DNA from: Burkholderiales bacterium | GTDB taxonomy: Bacteria > Pseudomonadota > Gammaproteobacteria > Burkholderiales > WYBJ01 | Length of the DNA stretch: 64,000 nucleotides | Assembly (NCBI GenBank): GCA_022841915.1 | Contig: JALHQN010000021.1 | Coordinates: 1 to 64,000, forward strand | Direction of reading: 5' to 3' | Shown: positions 17,226 through 26,060 of the stretch, piece by piece | Layout of the letters: each line of letters starts with the position of its first letter | How positions within the stretch are numbered: the stretch's first letter is position 1 | The notes under the pieces: generated by a model | What the model saw: only the letters and a program-made list of their open reading frames with translations | What the model was told of the DNA's origin: nothing | Database searches by the model: none | Translations under genes and position numbers: made by a program

Positions 17226-17678
17226 ATGGTGAGCGCGACCGGCTCAAACGCCCACGAGGCGTGGCTTGATCTCATTCGCTCTCGGACTGCTGCTTGGATA
17301 GCTTCATGGCGCCCGTCCACCAAGAGAAGCTCCGCTACCGCCGCCATTCACACTGAACCCAATGTCTGCCCGATCGACATCGTTCGCTTCATGCGGCTCG
17401 CGCGACTGAGGTACCCGATCGTTTCCTACACCGACACGGATCCCCTGACAGCGATCCTGCGCCGACTCGTTTCATCCCCGGATGTCGGCGGGAACCTGGC
17501 CTTGCGCAAAGCCTGCCGTGCAGTGCTCGCGGGCGAAGGCACGCTGACGAGCGCCGAATTGTGGCTGTTGGACGAAGAGGCCGTCGCGCTGCTCGACCGC
17601 CTGACGGACTTGCGCCGGTCAGGACGTTACGGCGCCGGCGTGCACCGCGCCGCCATTTCGTTACTCACTGAAGCCTAG
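17226..17678 (+). CDS. Hypothetical protein
   Basis: 150 aa from the ATG at 17226, with AAAGGTGG just upstream; a GTG nine bases earlier is also in frame. There is no signal peptide or membrane segment. The N-terminal third is rich in Ser, Thr and Arg, and the C-terminal two-thirds looks helical (TAILRRLVSSPDVGGNLALR, EEAVALLDRLTDLRRSGRYG). I do not recognise the family. It stands alone between the radical SAM operon and the histidine kinase. A short inverted repeat AGGGT/ACCCT (17191-17206) precedes it. Confidence 0.55.
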   Translation: MVSATGSNAHEAWLDLIRSRTAAWIASWRPSTKRSSATAAIHTEPNVCPIDIVRFMRLARLRYPIVSYTDTDPLTAILRRLVSSPDVGGNLALRKACRAVLAGEGTLTSAELWLLDEEAVALLDRLTDLRRSGRYGAGVHRAAISLLTEA

Positions 17679-18105
17679 ATTACCGCGGGACGCGGGAAAG
17701 ATACTGACGTTGCCCCATGCCTCGAAGCGCGCACGCGTCCTGCGCCGCACCCCGAAGCCTTTCACCTGCCCTGCGCGCGAGCCCGACTATGCGTATCGGG
17801 TAAAGAGCGTCGTGCCCGCACCTTTCTCTTCTTGCGAGACGGCCTTACGAGGGGGCGATGCTCGCCCTCCGCGCCTGCGCAACGCTCGCTGGCCTGATCC
17901 AGGCTCCTCCAGAGATTCGACGCGTACGTCGCCAGCCGCGGTGATCGGCCAGGCGGCATCCAGCCTGCCTCCATCGATACCCTCCTCGTTCGAATTTTCT
18001 CGATGACCGCGATCGAGCATCCATCGTGCCCGCCGAGGTGGCTTGCAGGAAGGAAATCCCCGTGATACTAGTTACCAAACAAATCAATACATCCGTGGGG
18101 GATGC
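17679..18105 (+). other. Intergenic region upstream of the histidine kinase
   Basis: 427 bp. Short open frames on both strands have no recognisable protein features. The last ~60 bp before the kinase become AT-richer (TACTAGTTACCAAACAAATCAATAC) and probably hold its promoter, but I cannot fix -10/-35 boxes with confidence. Nothing else is seen. Confidence 0.4.
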
Positions 18106-19587
18106 ATGTGCACGACGCAGGATATGCGAGTCCTCGGCGCGGTCGCGGAGGCCTCGCCTGTCATGATTTGGACCACCGATGCGACGAATCATGTCAACCA
18201 TGTCAACCGTGCTTGGCGGCAGTTTTTCGGCGTCGCAGAGGCCAACCTGAGTGAGATCGACTGGCGACAGTTCGTGCATCCCGAAGACTATGACATTTAT
18301 GTATCCGGGTTTGCGGCATGTGCCGCTCGACGCGAGGAGTTCCGGGCCCGCTGCCGCGCACGGCGCGCAGACGGCCAGTGGCGTTGGTTGAGTGCGCATG
18401 GCGCGCCCTACTTCGTCGGCGACGTCTGGTCCGGCATGGTGGGAAGCTCCATGGACATCACCGAGCAGGTCGAAGCAGAGGCGCTCGTCAGGGAGAGCGA
18501 GGCGCGCTTTCGGCATGTGCTCGAGCATTCCCCTGTCATTGTTTTCACGATGGACGACCAGCTCCGGTACACCTGGATACACAACGAGCACGCGACCTTC
18601 GATACGCAATGCGTCATCGGCCGCAGGGACGAAGAGTTGCTGCCGCCCGACGAGGCCGAAGCGCTGACGAAGATCAAGCGGTCGGTATTGACCAGCGGTG
18701 TCGGACTGCGTACCGAGCACGCGATGAGCGTCGCAGGTTTTCGGCACATCTATGATCTGAAGATCGATCCCATCCACGATCCTGACGGTGCCATCGTGGG
18801 GCTGCGCGCAGCCGCCGTCGACGTGACGGAGCGCAAGCGCCTGGAGGAAGCGCTACGCTCGGCCGATCGCCAGAAGGAAGAGCTGCTCGCCATCGTCGCC
18901 CACGAGATCCGCAACAGCCTCTCGCCCATGACGAACGCCGTTCAATTGCTCAAGCGCGCCGCGACGCTCGAGGATCGACGAATCGAGATCCTCGAGCGTC
19001 AGTTGTCGCACCTGAAGCGCATCGTCGACGATCTGCTCGACATTGCCCGCTCGAGTGCCGGCAAGATCGAACTGCGCAAGAAAACGATGCGCATCGATCT
19101 GGTTGCCCGAACGACGATCGAAACGGTATCGCCGCAAGTCCAAGCCAAACAGCACCGGCTCAAGCTGCATGTTCCCGAGCAGCCGGTCTTCGTGTTCGCC
19201 GATGAGGTCCGAATCTGCCAGGTGCTCGTAAATCTGCTTCACAATGCGGTGAAGTTCACCCCTGCAGGGGGCACGATCGAGGTCGAGGTTCGCACCGAAG
19301 GCAACGAAGCGGTCGTCAGCGTGCGCGACACGGGCATAGGCTTGGCGGCCGACAAGCAAATGCAGGTGTTCGCCATGTTCGGTCAGCTGACGACGCCGGC
19401 GGGGCAGGCCGGGCTCGGCATCGGACTCACCTTGTGCAAGCGGCTCGTCGAATTGCACGGCGGCAGCATCGCCGTCCGCAGCGAGGGACCCGGACACGGC
19501 AGCGAGTTTCTCGTCCGCCTTCCCCTCGCGAGGGCACCGAGTCGAAGCCAAGCCAGTGAACTGTCCGACGATGATGCCGGTGCCTAG
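18106..19587 (+). CDS. Soluble PAS-domain sensor histidine kinase
   Basis: 493 aa from the ATG at 18106, preceded by a GGGGG purine run; an in-frame TTG at 18043 is rejected. There are two PAS domains (residues ~10-125 with FVHPEDYDIY and GSSMDITEQ; ~130-245 with AVDVTERKRLEEAL), then HisKA with phospho-acceptor H266 in VAHEIRNSLSPM, then HATPase_c (NLLHNAVKFTP, DTGIGLA, GLGIGLTLCKRLVELHGG). No transmembrane segment is present, so it senses a cytoplasmic cue. No response regulator gene is adjacent, so it is an orphan kinase. Confidence 0.92.
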   Translation: MCTTQDMRVLGAVAEASPVMIWTTDATNHVNHVNRAWRQFFGVAEANLSEIDWRQFVHPEDYDIYVSGFAACAARREEFRARCRARRADGQWRWLSAHGAPYFVGDVWSGMVGSSMDITEQVEAEALVRESEARFRHVLEHSPVIVFTMDDQLRYTWIHNEHATFDTQCVIGRRDEELLPPDEAEALTKIKRSVLTSGVGLRTEHAMSVAGFRHIYDLKIDPIHDPDGAIVGLRAAAVDVTERKRLEEALRSADRQKEELLAIVAHEIRNSLSPMTNAVQLLKRAATLEDRRIEILERQLSHLKRIVDDLLDIARSSAGKIELRKKTMRIDLVARTTIETVSPQVQAKQHRLKLHVPEQPVFVFADEVRICQVLVNLLHNAVKFTPAGGTIEVEVRTEGNEAVVSVRDTGIGLAADKQMQVFAMFGQLTTPAGQAGLGIGLTLCKRLVELHGGSIAVRSEGPGHGSEFLVRLPLARAPSRSQASELSDDDAGA

Positions 19588-19822
19588 GAGAGGTTCACGG
19601 CATCGTCATATGTTCGCTTTCCTACAGACGAGCGCTTCGGCAAAGCGTATTTTGACGCAGCGAGTGCTTGTTCCGTCCCGGCTGGAACATCGCCCCGCCG
19701 CGGCCAAGGCCGACACTGAATTCGTCGCGTCTTGCACGCGCCCAGGCCGGTACTCCGGGAAACCATAGCCTCGACACCGTTCGGCGGCGATCCGCCGCGA
19801 CATTGCCGTAAGGAGCACTCCC

Positions 19823-19954
19823 ATGGCCAAAGGCCAACAGCGCAGCAATCGTGAAGCGAAGAAACCCAAGAAGGCCAAGGCACCCGCGCCGGTGCAGGTA
19901 GGCAGCAGCCGCGCGCCTGCCAAGAGTTCGGGTTTCAATCCGAAAGCCAAGTAG
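19823..19954 (+). CDS. Small Lys/Ala-rich basic protein (43 aa)
   Basis: The ATG at 19823 has a perfect AAGGAG at 19810-19815. The product is 43 aa and very basic: MAKGQQRSNREAKKPKK, an Ala/Pro/Val linker, and a Lys-containing C terminus ending FNPKAK. It looks intrinsically disordered and suited to binding nucleic acid. Short proteins with this kind of N terminus recur in betaproteobacteria without assigned function (recall, not searched). It stands alone, converging with the DUF2254 gene 18 bp away. Confidence 0.75.
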   Translation: MAKGQQRSNREAKKPKKAKAPAPVQVGSSRAPAKSSGFNPKAK

Positions 19955-19972
19955 AAGGATTTTTTCGTCCGC

Positions 19973-21307
19973 TCACGACTGTGCGCTCGCGAGTTCCAGG
20001 CCATCCGGCCCACCGAGCGGCGGATCGTGGGCAATACGCCTCAGGCGGTCGTGCCTTCGCCCCACGTCGGCAAGATCCGAAGCATTGCCGAGAGTTCGTT
20101 GGGCATCCGCCCAAACCAACTCCGCATGGCGCAGCACCGCGCGGCGTCGGTCGGGCTCGGTTTCGCACGATAGCACCGAGCTCATGACGTCCAGCATTCG
20201 GATCAATACAGGTGTATTGCCCTCGGAGTTCTGTCGGATCATGTGGAACATGATGTCGACCAGACTGGCGTAGTCGAGCGTCGGCACGAACAGTACGACA
20301 CTTGCGTTGCGCGCAGTGACCCCGCTCGGCAAGCGATGACCCGCCAGATCGCACAGCGCCTTGCCCAAGCGGTCGATCACGCCGAGCGCGGTATGAGGAT
20401 CGTTGATTCCCGACGACAAAGCGCGTACGGCGACTTCGACCAATTGTCGCACCGCATACGCGAGATCGGCCGAGCTGCCACGGGTGGAACCCAGGGCCAC
20501 GGCATTCCGGACCGCAGCTTCCGCACCAGGGACGGAAACGGTCATGACCGCGATGGGCGTCCCGGGAAACACGAAATCGCCGCGCATGACGAGCAGCCGG
20601 ATCGCCGTGCCGCGCTCGGCCGCCCAGTCCGCCAAGCCGGATTCGTCGAGTTCCTGCAGATAGCCGCACCGGGCCTCCAGGATGGGGCTCGCCCCACGCC
20701 AGAATGCCTCCGGTGGCGGTGCCGTCTGAACCGCTTCGACAACGAGCTCGTCCATGGCCTCACGAATGTCCTCAGTCACCAGTTCGAGCACCGTATCGAC
20801 GTTGATGCGGCTCGCCATGTGACCGACGAAGTAGACCAGAGTCGCCACGCACAGGCCGGCGAGCAGCATGGCGCAAGCGAGCGAGATGCTCGGAACGAAG
20901 GAGCCCTGGTCCTCCCCGCGAACGCTTCGCAGCACGATCAGGGCATAGGCGAACGTGCCCAGCAACGCACCCAGGGTGAATTGATTGCCCCGATCGCGCG
21001 TGAAGTTCCGCAGCAGGCGAGGACCCATCTGACCCGCCGCGAGAGAGAGCGCCGCGATGGTGATGGAGAACACCGTGCCGGCCACGCCGATGGTCGATGA
21101 AGCAATCGCGCCGAGCAGCGTGCGAGCTCCGGTGCCATCCCCGTCGTATAGCCACTGTGCATCGAGCAGCCACGCGGGGAGCATGTCGCTGCGATCGATA
21201 TGCAGCAGCACGAGCGCCCCGATCACGCCCATCAGGACCATCGCAGCCGGCAGCAGCCAGAAGGCTTCGCCGATTGCCGACATCAATTGACGTAGACGTG
21301 CGATCAC
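19973..21307 (-). CDS. DUF2254 membrane protein
   Basis: 444 aa. Four N-terminal transmembrane segments (around WLLPAAMVLMGVIGALVLL, ASSTIGVAGTVFSITIAALS, LGALLGTFAYALIVL and LACAMLLAGLCVATLVYFVG) are followed by a ~260-residue soluble domain. The segments SITIAALSLAAGQMGPRLLRNF, VRQLVEVAVRALSSGINDPHTA (~residues 85-105 and ~285-306) are typical of DUF2254. The function of the family is unknown; it is a widespread inner-membrane protein. The gene is monocistronic. Confidence 0.88.
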   Translation of the reverse strand: MIARLRQLMSAIGEAFWLLPAAMVLMGVIGALVLLHIDRSDMLPAWLLDAQWLYDGDGTGARTLLGAIASSTIGVAGTVFSITIAALSLAAGQMGPRLLRNFTRDRGNQFTLGALLGTFAYALIVLRSVRGEDQGSFVPSISLACAMLLAGLCVATLVYFVGHMASRINVDTVLELVTEDIREAMDELVVEAVQTAPPPEAFWRGASPILEARCGYLQELDESGLADWAAERGTAIRLLVMRGDFVFPGTPIAVMTVSVPGAEAAVRNAVALGSTRGSSADLAYAVRQLVEVAVRALSSGINDPHTALGVIDRLGKALCDLAGHRLPSGVTARNASVVLFVPTLDYASLVDIMFHMIRQNSEGNTPVLIRMLDVMSSVLSCETEPDRRRAVLRHAELVWADAQRTLGNASDLADVGRRHDRLRRIAHDPPLGGPDGLELASAQS

Positions 21308-21532
21308 GGCAGGAGGCTCGGCTCGAAAAAATTAGCGGGACGCTGCCTCGTCACTGGGTCAGCGCAAGCGACGACCGGGCTGCGACGACGCTTCCCCGGC
21401 CGCGCGCCGTACGCGACGTCACCGGCGAACGGAAGCTCGCGTATTCCGCAAAAATCAGGCCTGTCGGCGCACCACTCATGCCGCCTCGCGGCGAGAGGCC
21501 AGCGCCGATCGATCAGTCGCTGCGATGCGCCG

Positions 21533-22312
21533 TCAGCATAGCGAGCCGATCATGCCCCCTTCGACCTGGATGCTCGATCCGGTGATGAACCCCGCCTGCC
21601 GGGAGGCGAGGAAGGTCACCACGCCCGTCACTTCTTCCTGAGTGCCCATGCGTCCGAGCGGCGTCAATTTCTTGCGCGCGGCTGTTTCGGCCTCCGACCG
21701 CCCGGCCGGCGGCGGCCCCCGATGCGAAGTGTCGATCAGCGCGGGCGACACGCAGTTGACCGTGACCCCGCTGGCGCCGATCTCGTTGGCCAGATGCTTC
21801 ATGTAGGCGGTCACGCCCGCCCTGAACACGGTGGACAGGCTGTGGTGCGCCATGGGCTGCTTCACCGAAGCCGACGTGATCGCGATGATCCGCCCCCAGC
21901 CACGCCCCTGCATCAGGGGCACCATGCGCTTGGCGACCAGAATCGCCCCCCACAATTGCGTCTGGTAGGCTTCGTGCCAGCGGGCTTCGTCAGTCTCGTC
22001 GAGCGTCGCCCGAATCGGATTGGGCGCACGGCCGGTATTGAGTATCAGGATGTCCAGGCCGCCGAACTCGCGCGCCAGCGTCTGCGCCAGTTGCTCGACA
22101 TCGGCGGCCGATCGCATGTCGCCCGGCACCGCCAGCACGCGCGTGCCGTGTCGCTGCGCGATCTCGCGCGCCGCCGCGTCCAGTTTGTCGGCCGATCTGG
22201 CGAAGAGCACGACGTCGACGCCTTCGGCGGCGAGCGCATGCGCGATGTTCCTGCCCATGCCCGCGCTCGAGGCGGTCACGAGCGCGACTTTTCCAGCGAT
22301 TCCCAGATCCAC
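21533..22312 (-). CDS. Divergent SDR-family oxidoreductase lacking the Tyr-Lys pair
   Basis: 259 aa. The start is a GTG at 22312 preceded by a GGGGGG run, giving the usual family opening (DLGIAGKVALVTASS); a GTG at 22327 has no ribosome site. The Rossmann loop reads TASSAGMG, and LILNTG replaces NNAG. In the active site S is present (ITSAS) but the YxxxK pair aligns to S-T-V-F-R. This is the pattern of the BKR-like subgroup that lacks the complete SDR tetrad. It likely binds NAD(P) and may have altered or no reductase activity. It is divergent from the cupin-like gene at 22538. Confidence 0.85.
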   Translation of the reverse strand: MDLGIAGKVALVTASSAGMGRNIAHALAAEGVDVVLFARSADKLDAAAREIAQRHGTRVLAVPGDMRSAADVEQLAQTLAREFGGLDILILNTGRAPNPIRATLDETDEARWHEAYQTQLWGAILVAKRMVPLMQGRGWGRIIAITSASVKQPMAHHSLSTVFRAGVTAYMKHLANEIGASGVTVNCVSPALIDTSHRGPPPAGRSEAETAARKKLTPLGRMGTQEEVTGVVTFLASRQAGFITGSSIQVEGGMIGSLC

Positions 22313-22537
22313 GGCGCCGCCCCCCACGGTTGCTTGTATGGGCCCCGAGTTTAGCCGACCGTGCCGACCCGAGCGTTCGCGTTCGCCCTTGTGTTAGGCT
22401 TCGAGGCGACGATTTCTTGGGCGCCACGCGCCCTCCCCTGGCTGCAGCCGTCTGCCAGGACGGCGCGCAAGCGCGTTCGGCGCAGCCAGGGCACAGGCGG
22501 TCCCACAGCACAGGTATCGGTTAGGAGGAAGCACACA

Positions 22538-23290
22538 ATGATTCATGCCATGAGCAGCACCGAAGCGCTCGCCAGGCGGCGCATCATCAAATCCCCCGGC
22601 ACGGGCATCGAACACTGGGGTACGGAATTCTTCGGCCCCCGGTCGTCCACCAGCGTTGCCCCCGGCCCCCAAGCCACCATGTCCGACCTGAATCCGCACG
22701 AGACCGTCGTCGCGCACTTCCACGGCACGACGCAATTCCAGCTCTTCACGGCGGGCTCGGGAACACTCGGCAAGAACGCGTTGCAGCCGCTTGTCGTGCA
22801 GTACAAGGATCACCATACGGCGTATGGCCCGGTGGTGGCCGGCCCCTTCGGACTGAGCTTCATGGCGATTCGCATCAAGACGGGCGTCTCGGCGCCCGTC
22901 TACCTGCACGAGCCCGGATACAAGGATCATCTGAAGCCCAGCAAGCGACGCAATCTGCTGTCGGCACCGATCGGCCTGTCGACCGATCCTGTCATGCAAA
23001 GTCGCAAGGAAGCGAGCTGGGAGCCCCTCTACGACCCGGCCAAGATCGACGACGACATGGCCGCGCATGTGGTGCGGCTCGGTGCAGGCATGGCGGTCAT
23101 GGGCCCCGATCCGCGCAGATCCGGCGGCTATTACGTGTTCGTCGCCAATGGCAGCCTGGCCAAGGACGGCCAGGAACTGCCCCGGTGGTCCATGGTTGCC
23201 GTGGAATCGAACGAACCCGGCTTCGAGATCCGCGCCGGCAAGCAGGGGCTGGAGGCGCTGGTGCTGGAGTTTCCCACCGAAGAAGATTGA
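22538..23290 (+). CDS. Uncharacterised cupin-like protein
   Basis: 250 aa. The ATG at 22538 follows a strong TTAGGAGGAAGC. No signal peptide or membrane segment. Beta-rich spacing and HETVVAHFHGTTQFQLFTAGSG (~residues 51-72), TAYGPVVAGPFGLSFMAIR and a later YYVFVANGS ... PRWSMVAVES stretch suggest a double-stranded beta-helix (cupin) with His residues that could hold a metal, but I cannot name the family. It lies 165 bp upstream of a Bug gene and sulfatase in the same direction, so it may act in the same pathway. Confidence 0.65.
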   Translation: MIHAMSSTEALARRRIIKSPGTGIEHWGTEFFGPRSSTSVAPGPQATMSDLNPHETVVAHFHGTTQFQLFTAGSGTLGKNALQPLVVQYKDHHTAYGPVVAGPFGLSFMAIRIKTGVSAPVYLHEPGYKDHLKPSKRRNLLSAPIGLSTDPVMQSRKEASWEPLYDPAKIDDDMAAHVVRLGAGMAVMGPDPRRSGGYYVFVANGSLAKDGQELPRWSMVAVESNEPGFEIRAGKQGLEALVLEFPTEED

Positions 23291-23455
23291 TTGCGTTCCG
23301 CGCGAACTCTGCGAAAAACCGACGCGGAGCGATGCCGCTTCCCCCGTCGAGCGTGCAACCGGATCGGCGCGGCGACGGCTGACATGACGCAAGAGCCGGG
23401 CTGCCCTCACCCGAGGGTGTCCGGGCGGAACCTAGATCCAGGAGGAAGAAAAGAA

Positions 23456-24439
23456 ATGATGAAACGTCGTCTCGTCCACGGTTGCACCCGAACGCTGCTC
23501 GCGCTCGCCCTCGCCGCTGCAACGGCAGGTGCGTTCGCGCAGAACTACCCCTCGCGCAACGTGCGACTCGTCGTACCCTTCGCGCCCGGCGGCGGCAGCG
23601 ATCTGTTCGCGCGATCCCTGGGCAAAGCGCTGGGTGAAGTCTGGGGCCAGCCGCTGGTGATAGAAAACATGGGCGGCGCGGGCGGCGGCGTGGCTGCCGG
23701 ACATGTCGCGCGATCCGAAGCCGATGGCTACACGATCTTCTTCGCGACCCATCCCATCCTGGCCATCAATCCGGCCCTGTACACGAAACTCGCTTACGAC
23801 CCGGACAAGGACTTCGCGCCCGTCGTGAAACTGGGCGAGACGCCGCTCATGCTGCTCGTCAGCGCATCGTCCAGCGTCAACTCCGTGCCGGAACTCATCA
23901 AGTTGGCCAAGGCGAAGCCGGGCTCGCTCAACTTCGGCTCGGGTGGCCCGGGCACGACCCAGCATCTGAGCGCCGAGCTGTTCAAATCCATGGCCGACAT
24001 CGACCTTGTCCATATCCCGTTCAAAGGGGGCGCACTGGCGAGCGCCGCGCTGATGTCCGGCGAAATCCACTTGCAGTTCGATTCGGCCTACCCGGGAATG
24101 CGACACATGCAATCGGGCAAGATGCGCGGCCTGGCCGTCACGGGCAAGAACCGGTTGCCTTCGCTTCCGGACATGCCCACCATGGGCGAGACCTTGAAGG
24201 GCTATGAATCCGTGCTGGGCTACGGCATCTTGGTGCCGGCCGCGACGCCGGCCACGATCGTCGCTGCATTGAATCGCGACCTCAACAAGGTGCTCTCGGA
24301 TCCGGGCTACAAGAAAGAGATGGCCAGCCGCGCCATCTACCTCGACGGCGGCACACCGGCGCAATTCAGCGCCTGGCTCGCCGCCGAGCGCAAGAAATGG
24401 GGCGAGCTCATCCGCCGTCTCAACCTCAAGATCGGCTAA
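23456..24439 (+). CDS. Bug (TctC-type) periplasmic substrate-binding protein
   Basis: 327 aa from the first of two tandem ATGs; AGGAGG at 23440-23445 is the ribosome site. The signal peptide ends near AGAFAQ. The ligand loop PFAPGGGSDLFAR is canonical. Also present are NMGGAGGGVAAG, SEADGYTIFFATHP, YDPDKDFAPVV, FGSGGPGTTQH, IPFKGGALA and GKNRLPSLPDMPT. It lies between an unknown cupin-like gene and a sulfatase, so its ligand may be a carboxylated or sulfated compound (inference). Confidence 0.92.
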   Translation: MMKRRLVHGCTRTLLALALAAATAGAFAQNYPSRNVRLVVPFAPGGGSDLFARSLGKALGEVWGQPLVIENMGGAGGGVAAGHVARSEADGYTIFFATHPILAINPALYTKLAYDPDKDFAPVVKLGETPLMLLVSASSSVNSVPELIKLAKAKPGSLNFGSGGPGTTQHLSAELFKSMADIDLVHIPFKGGALASAALMSGEIHLQFDSAYPGMRHMQSGKMRGLAVTGKNRLPSLPDMPTMGETLKGYESVLGYGILVPAATPATIVAALNRDLNKVLSDPGYKKEMASRAIYLDGGTPAQFSAWLAAERKKWGELIRRLNLKIG

Positions 24440-24579
24440 TCTGCCGCTGCGGCGCCGAGCGGCGAAGCTCGTCCGGGTCGGCGGAACCGCCCACGGGTTC
24501 GGGTTCGTCCACCCACTGCCCGCCTCGGCCGACCCACCGCACCGGGGCCGTTCCAACTATTCACGAAGAGGGCTAGACG

Positions 24580-26019
24580 ATGCCTAAGAACGTTCTCATC
24601 ATCATGGCCGACGAGCATCAGCAAAAGGCCTCCGGATGCTATGGGCATCCCTTCGTCAAGACGCCGGCCATCGACCGACTCGCCGCAAGCGGAGCACGGT
24701 TCACCAACGCGTACACGAATTCGCCGATCTGCGTTCCGGCGCGTGCGAGCTTCGCAACCGGACGGGAAGTGCACGACATCGGCTACTGGGACAACGCACT
24801 CGCCTATGACGGCCGCGTGCAGGGCTGGGGCCATGCGATGCAAGAAGCCGGCATGCATTGCCTGTCGATCGGCAAGCTGCACTACCGCAGCGAGCAGGAT
24901 CCGACCGGCTTCGACAGGCAGATCGTCCCCTTGCACATCGTCGAGGGCAAGGGCGCGGTCGCCGCATCGGTCAAACGTCCGCTCGGACCGCCGATCAAGA
25001 AGAGCAAGCTCGCGAGCCAGATCGGCCCGGGCGATTCGGGATATATCCGCTACGACCAGTCGATCGCCGAGCACACTGTCGATTGGCTCAAGAACGAAGC
25101 GCCGAAACACAAAGAACGGCCATGGGCCCTGTTCTGCTCCTTCGTCTGCCCGCACTTTCCGCTGATCGCGCCGCCAGCCTTCTACGACCTCTACCCACAC
25201 AGCCTGCTCGAGCGCCCCAAGGGCAGCGCGCCGGACTACCCGCGGCATCCGTGGATCGAGAAGTTCCGCCAGATGCAGTGTCACGACGATTTCTTCACCG
25301 AAGAGACACGCAGGGTCGCCATCGCCTCCTACTACGCACTGTGTTCGTACATGGACTCGAACGTCGCCCGGGTGCTGCAGGCATTGGAGGACGCCGGGCT
25401 GCGCGACGACACACTGATCGTGTACACGGCCGACCATGGCGAGAACCTGGGCACGCGACGCCTATGGGGAAAGTCGAACATGTACGAGGAATCGGTCGCC
25501 ATCCCCATGATCGTCTCGGGGCCGGGCGTTCCTTCGGGTCAGGTCGTCGGCACACCCGTGACGCTCGCCGACGCTGCGGCGACCATCCTGGAGACGGTCG
25601 GACTCGCGGACCGGATCGTTCCAGGATACAAGTCGATGCGCACGCTCGCCAACGAACCGGACGACATCGAACGCGCCGTCCTGAGCCAGTATCATGCGAC
25701 CGGCGCCGATACCGCCGTCTTCATGATCCGCAAAGGCCGATACAAGTACATCCACTACGTCGAATACGCGCCCGAACTCTTCGACGAAGTGGCCGACCCG
25801 GAGGAGGAACGCAACCTCGCTGACGATCCGGCGTATGCGGATGTGCTCAAGTCGCTGGTAGCCGAACTGCATAGTCGCTTGGATCCCGTTGCCGTGAACG
25901 CTGCCGCCCAAGCCGCTCAGGCGGCGCTGGTCGAGGCTGCGGGCGGACGCGAGGCGGTGCTGGCCAAGGGCTCGTTTCAAGGCACTCCCGCACCCGGCGA
26001 GAAGATCGAATACACCTGA
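24580..26019 (+). CDS. Type I sulfatase (choline-sulfatase/arylsulfatase family)
   Basis: 479 aa, no signal peptide, so cytoplasmic. The formylglycine motif C51-V-P-A-R (ICVPARASFATGR) is intact, as are metal-site elements IIMADEH (D11), TADHGE and the later KSNMYEESVAIPMIV. The enzyme hydrolyses sulfate esters after conversion of C51 to formylglycine; no maturase gene is nearby. The C-terminal ~50 residues are an Ala-rich helix. The start has GAGGGCTAG upstream. It follows the Bug gene by 140 bp and is probably co-transcribed. Exact substrate unknown. Confidence 0.92.
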   Translation: MPKNVLIIMADEHQQKASGCYGHPFVKTPAIDRLAASGARFTNAYTNSPICVPARASFATGREVHDIGYWDNALAYDGRVQGWGHAMQEAGMHCLSIGKLHYRSEQDPTGFDRQIVPLHIVEGKGAVAASVKRPLGPPIKKSKLASQIGPGDSGYIRYDQSIAEHTVDWLKNEAPKHKERPWALFCSFVCPHFPLIAPPAFYDLYPHSLLERPKGSAPDYPRHPWIEKFRQMQCHDDFFTEETRRVAIASYYALCSYMDSNVARVLQALEDAGLRDDTLIVYTADHGENLGTRRLWGKSNMYEESVAIPMIVSGPGVPSGQVVGTPVTLADAAATILETVGLADRIVPGYKSMRTLANEPDDIERAVLSQYHATGADTAVFMIRKGRYKYIHYVEYAPELFDEVADPEEERNLADDPAYADVLKSLVAELHSRLDPVAVNAAAQAAQAALVEAAGGREAVLAKGSFQGTPAPGEKIEYT

Positions 26020-26060
26020 TCGGAACACCGCGCAGCGCGCCTCGGCATCATGCAAGCATC

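Noticed and set aside
17710-18006. 98-aa plus-strand frame before the histidine kinase
   Set aside because: No ribosome site, low-complexity Arg/Pro/Ser composition, no domain.
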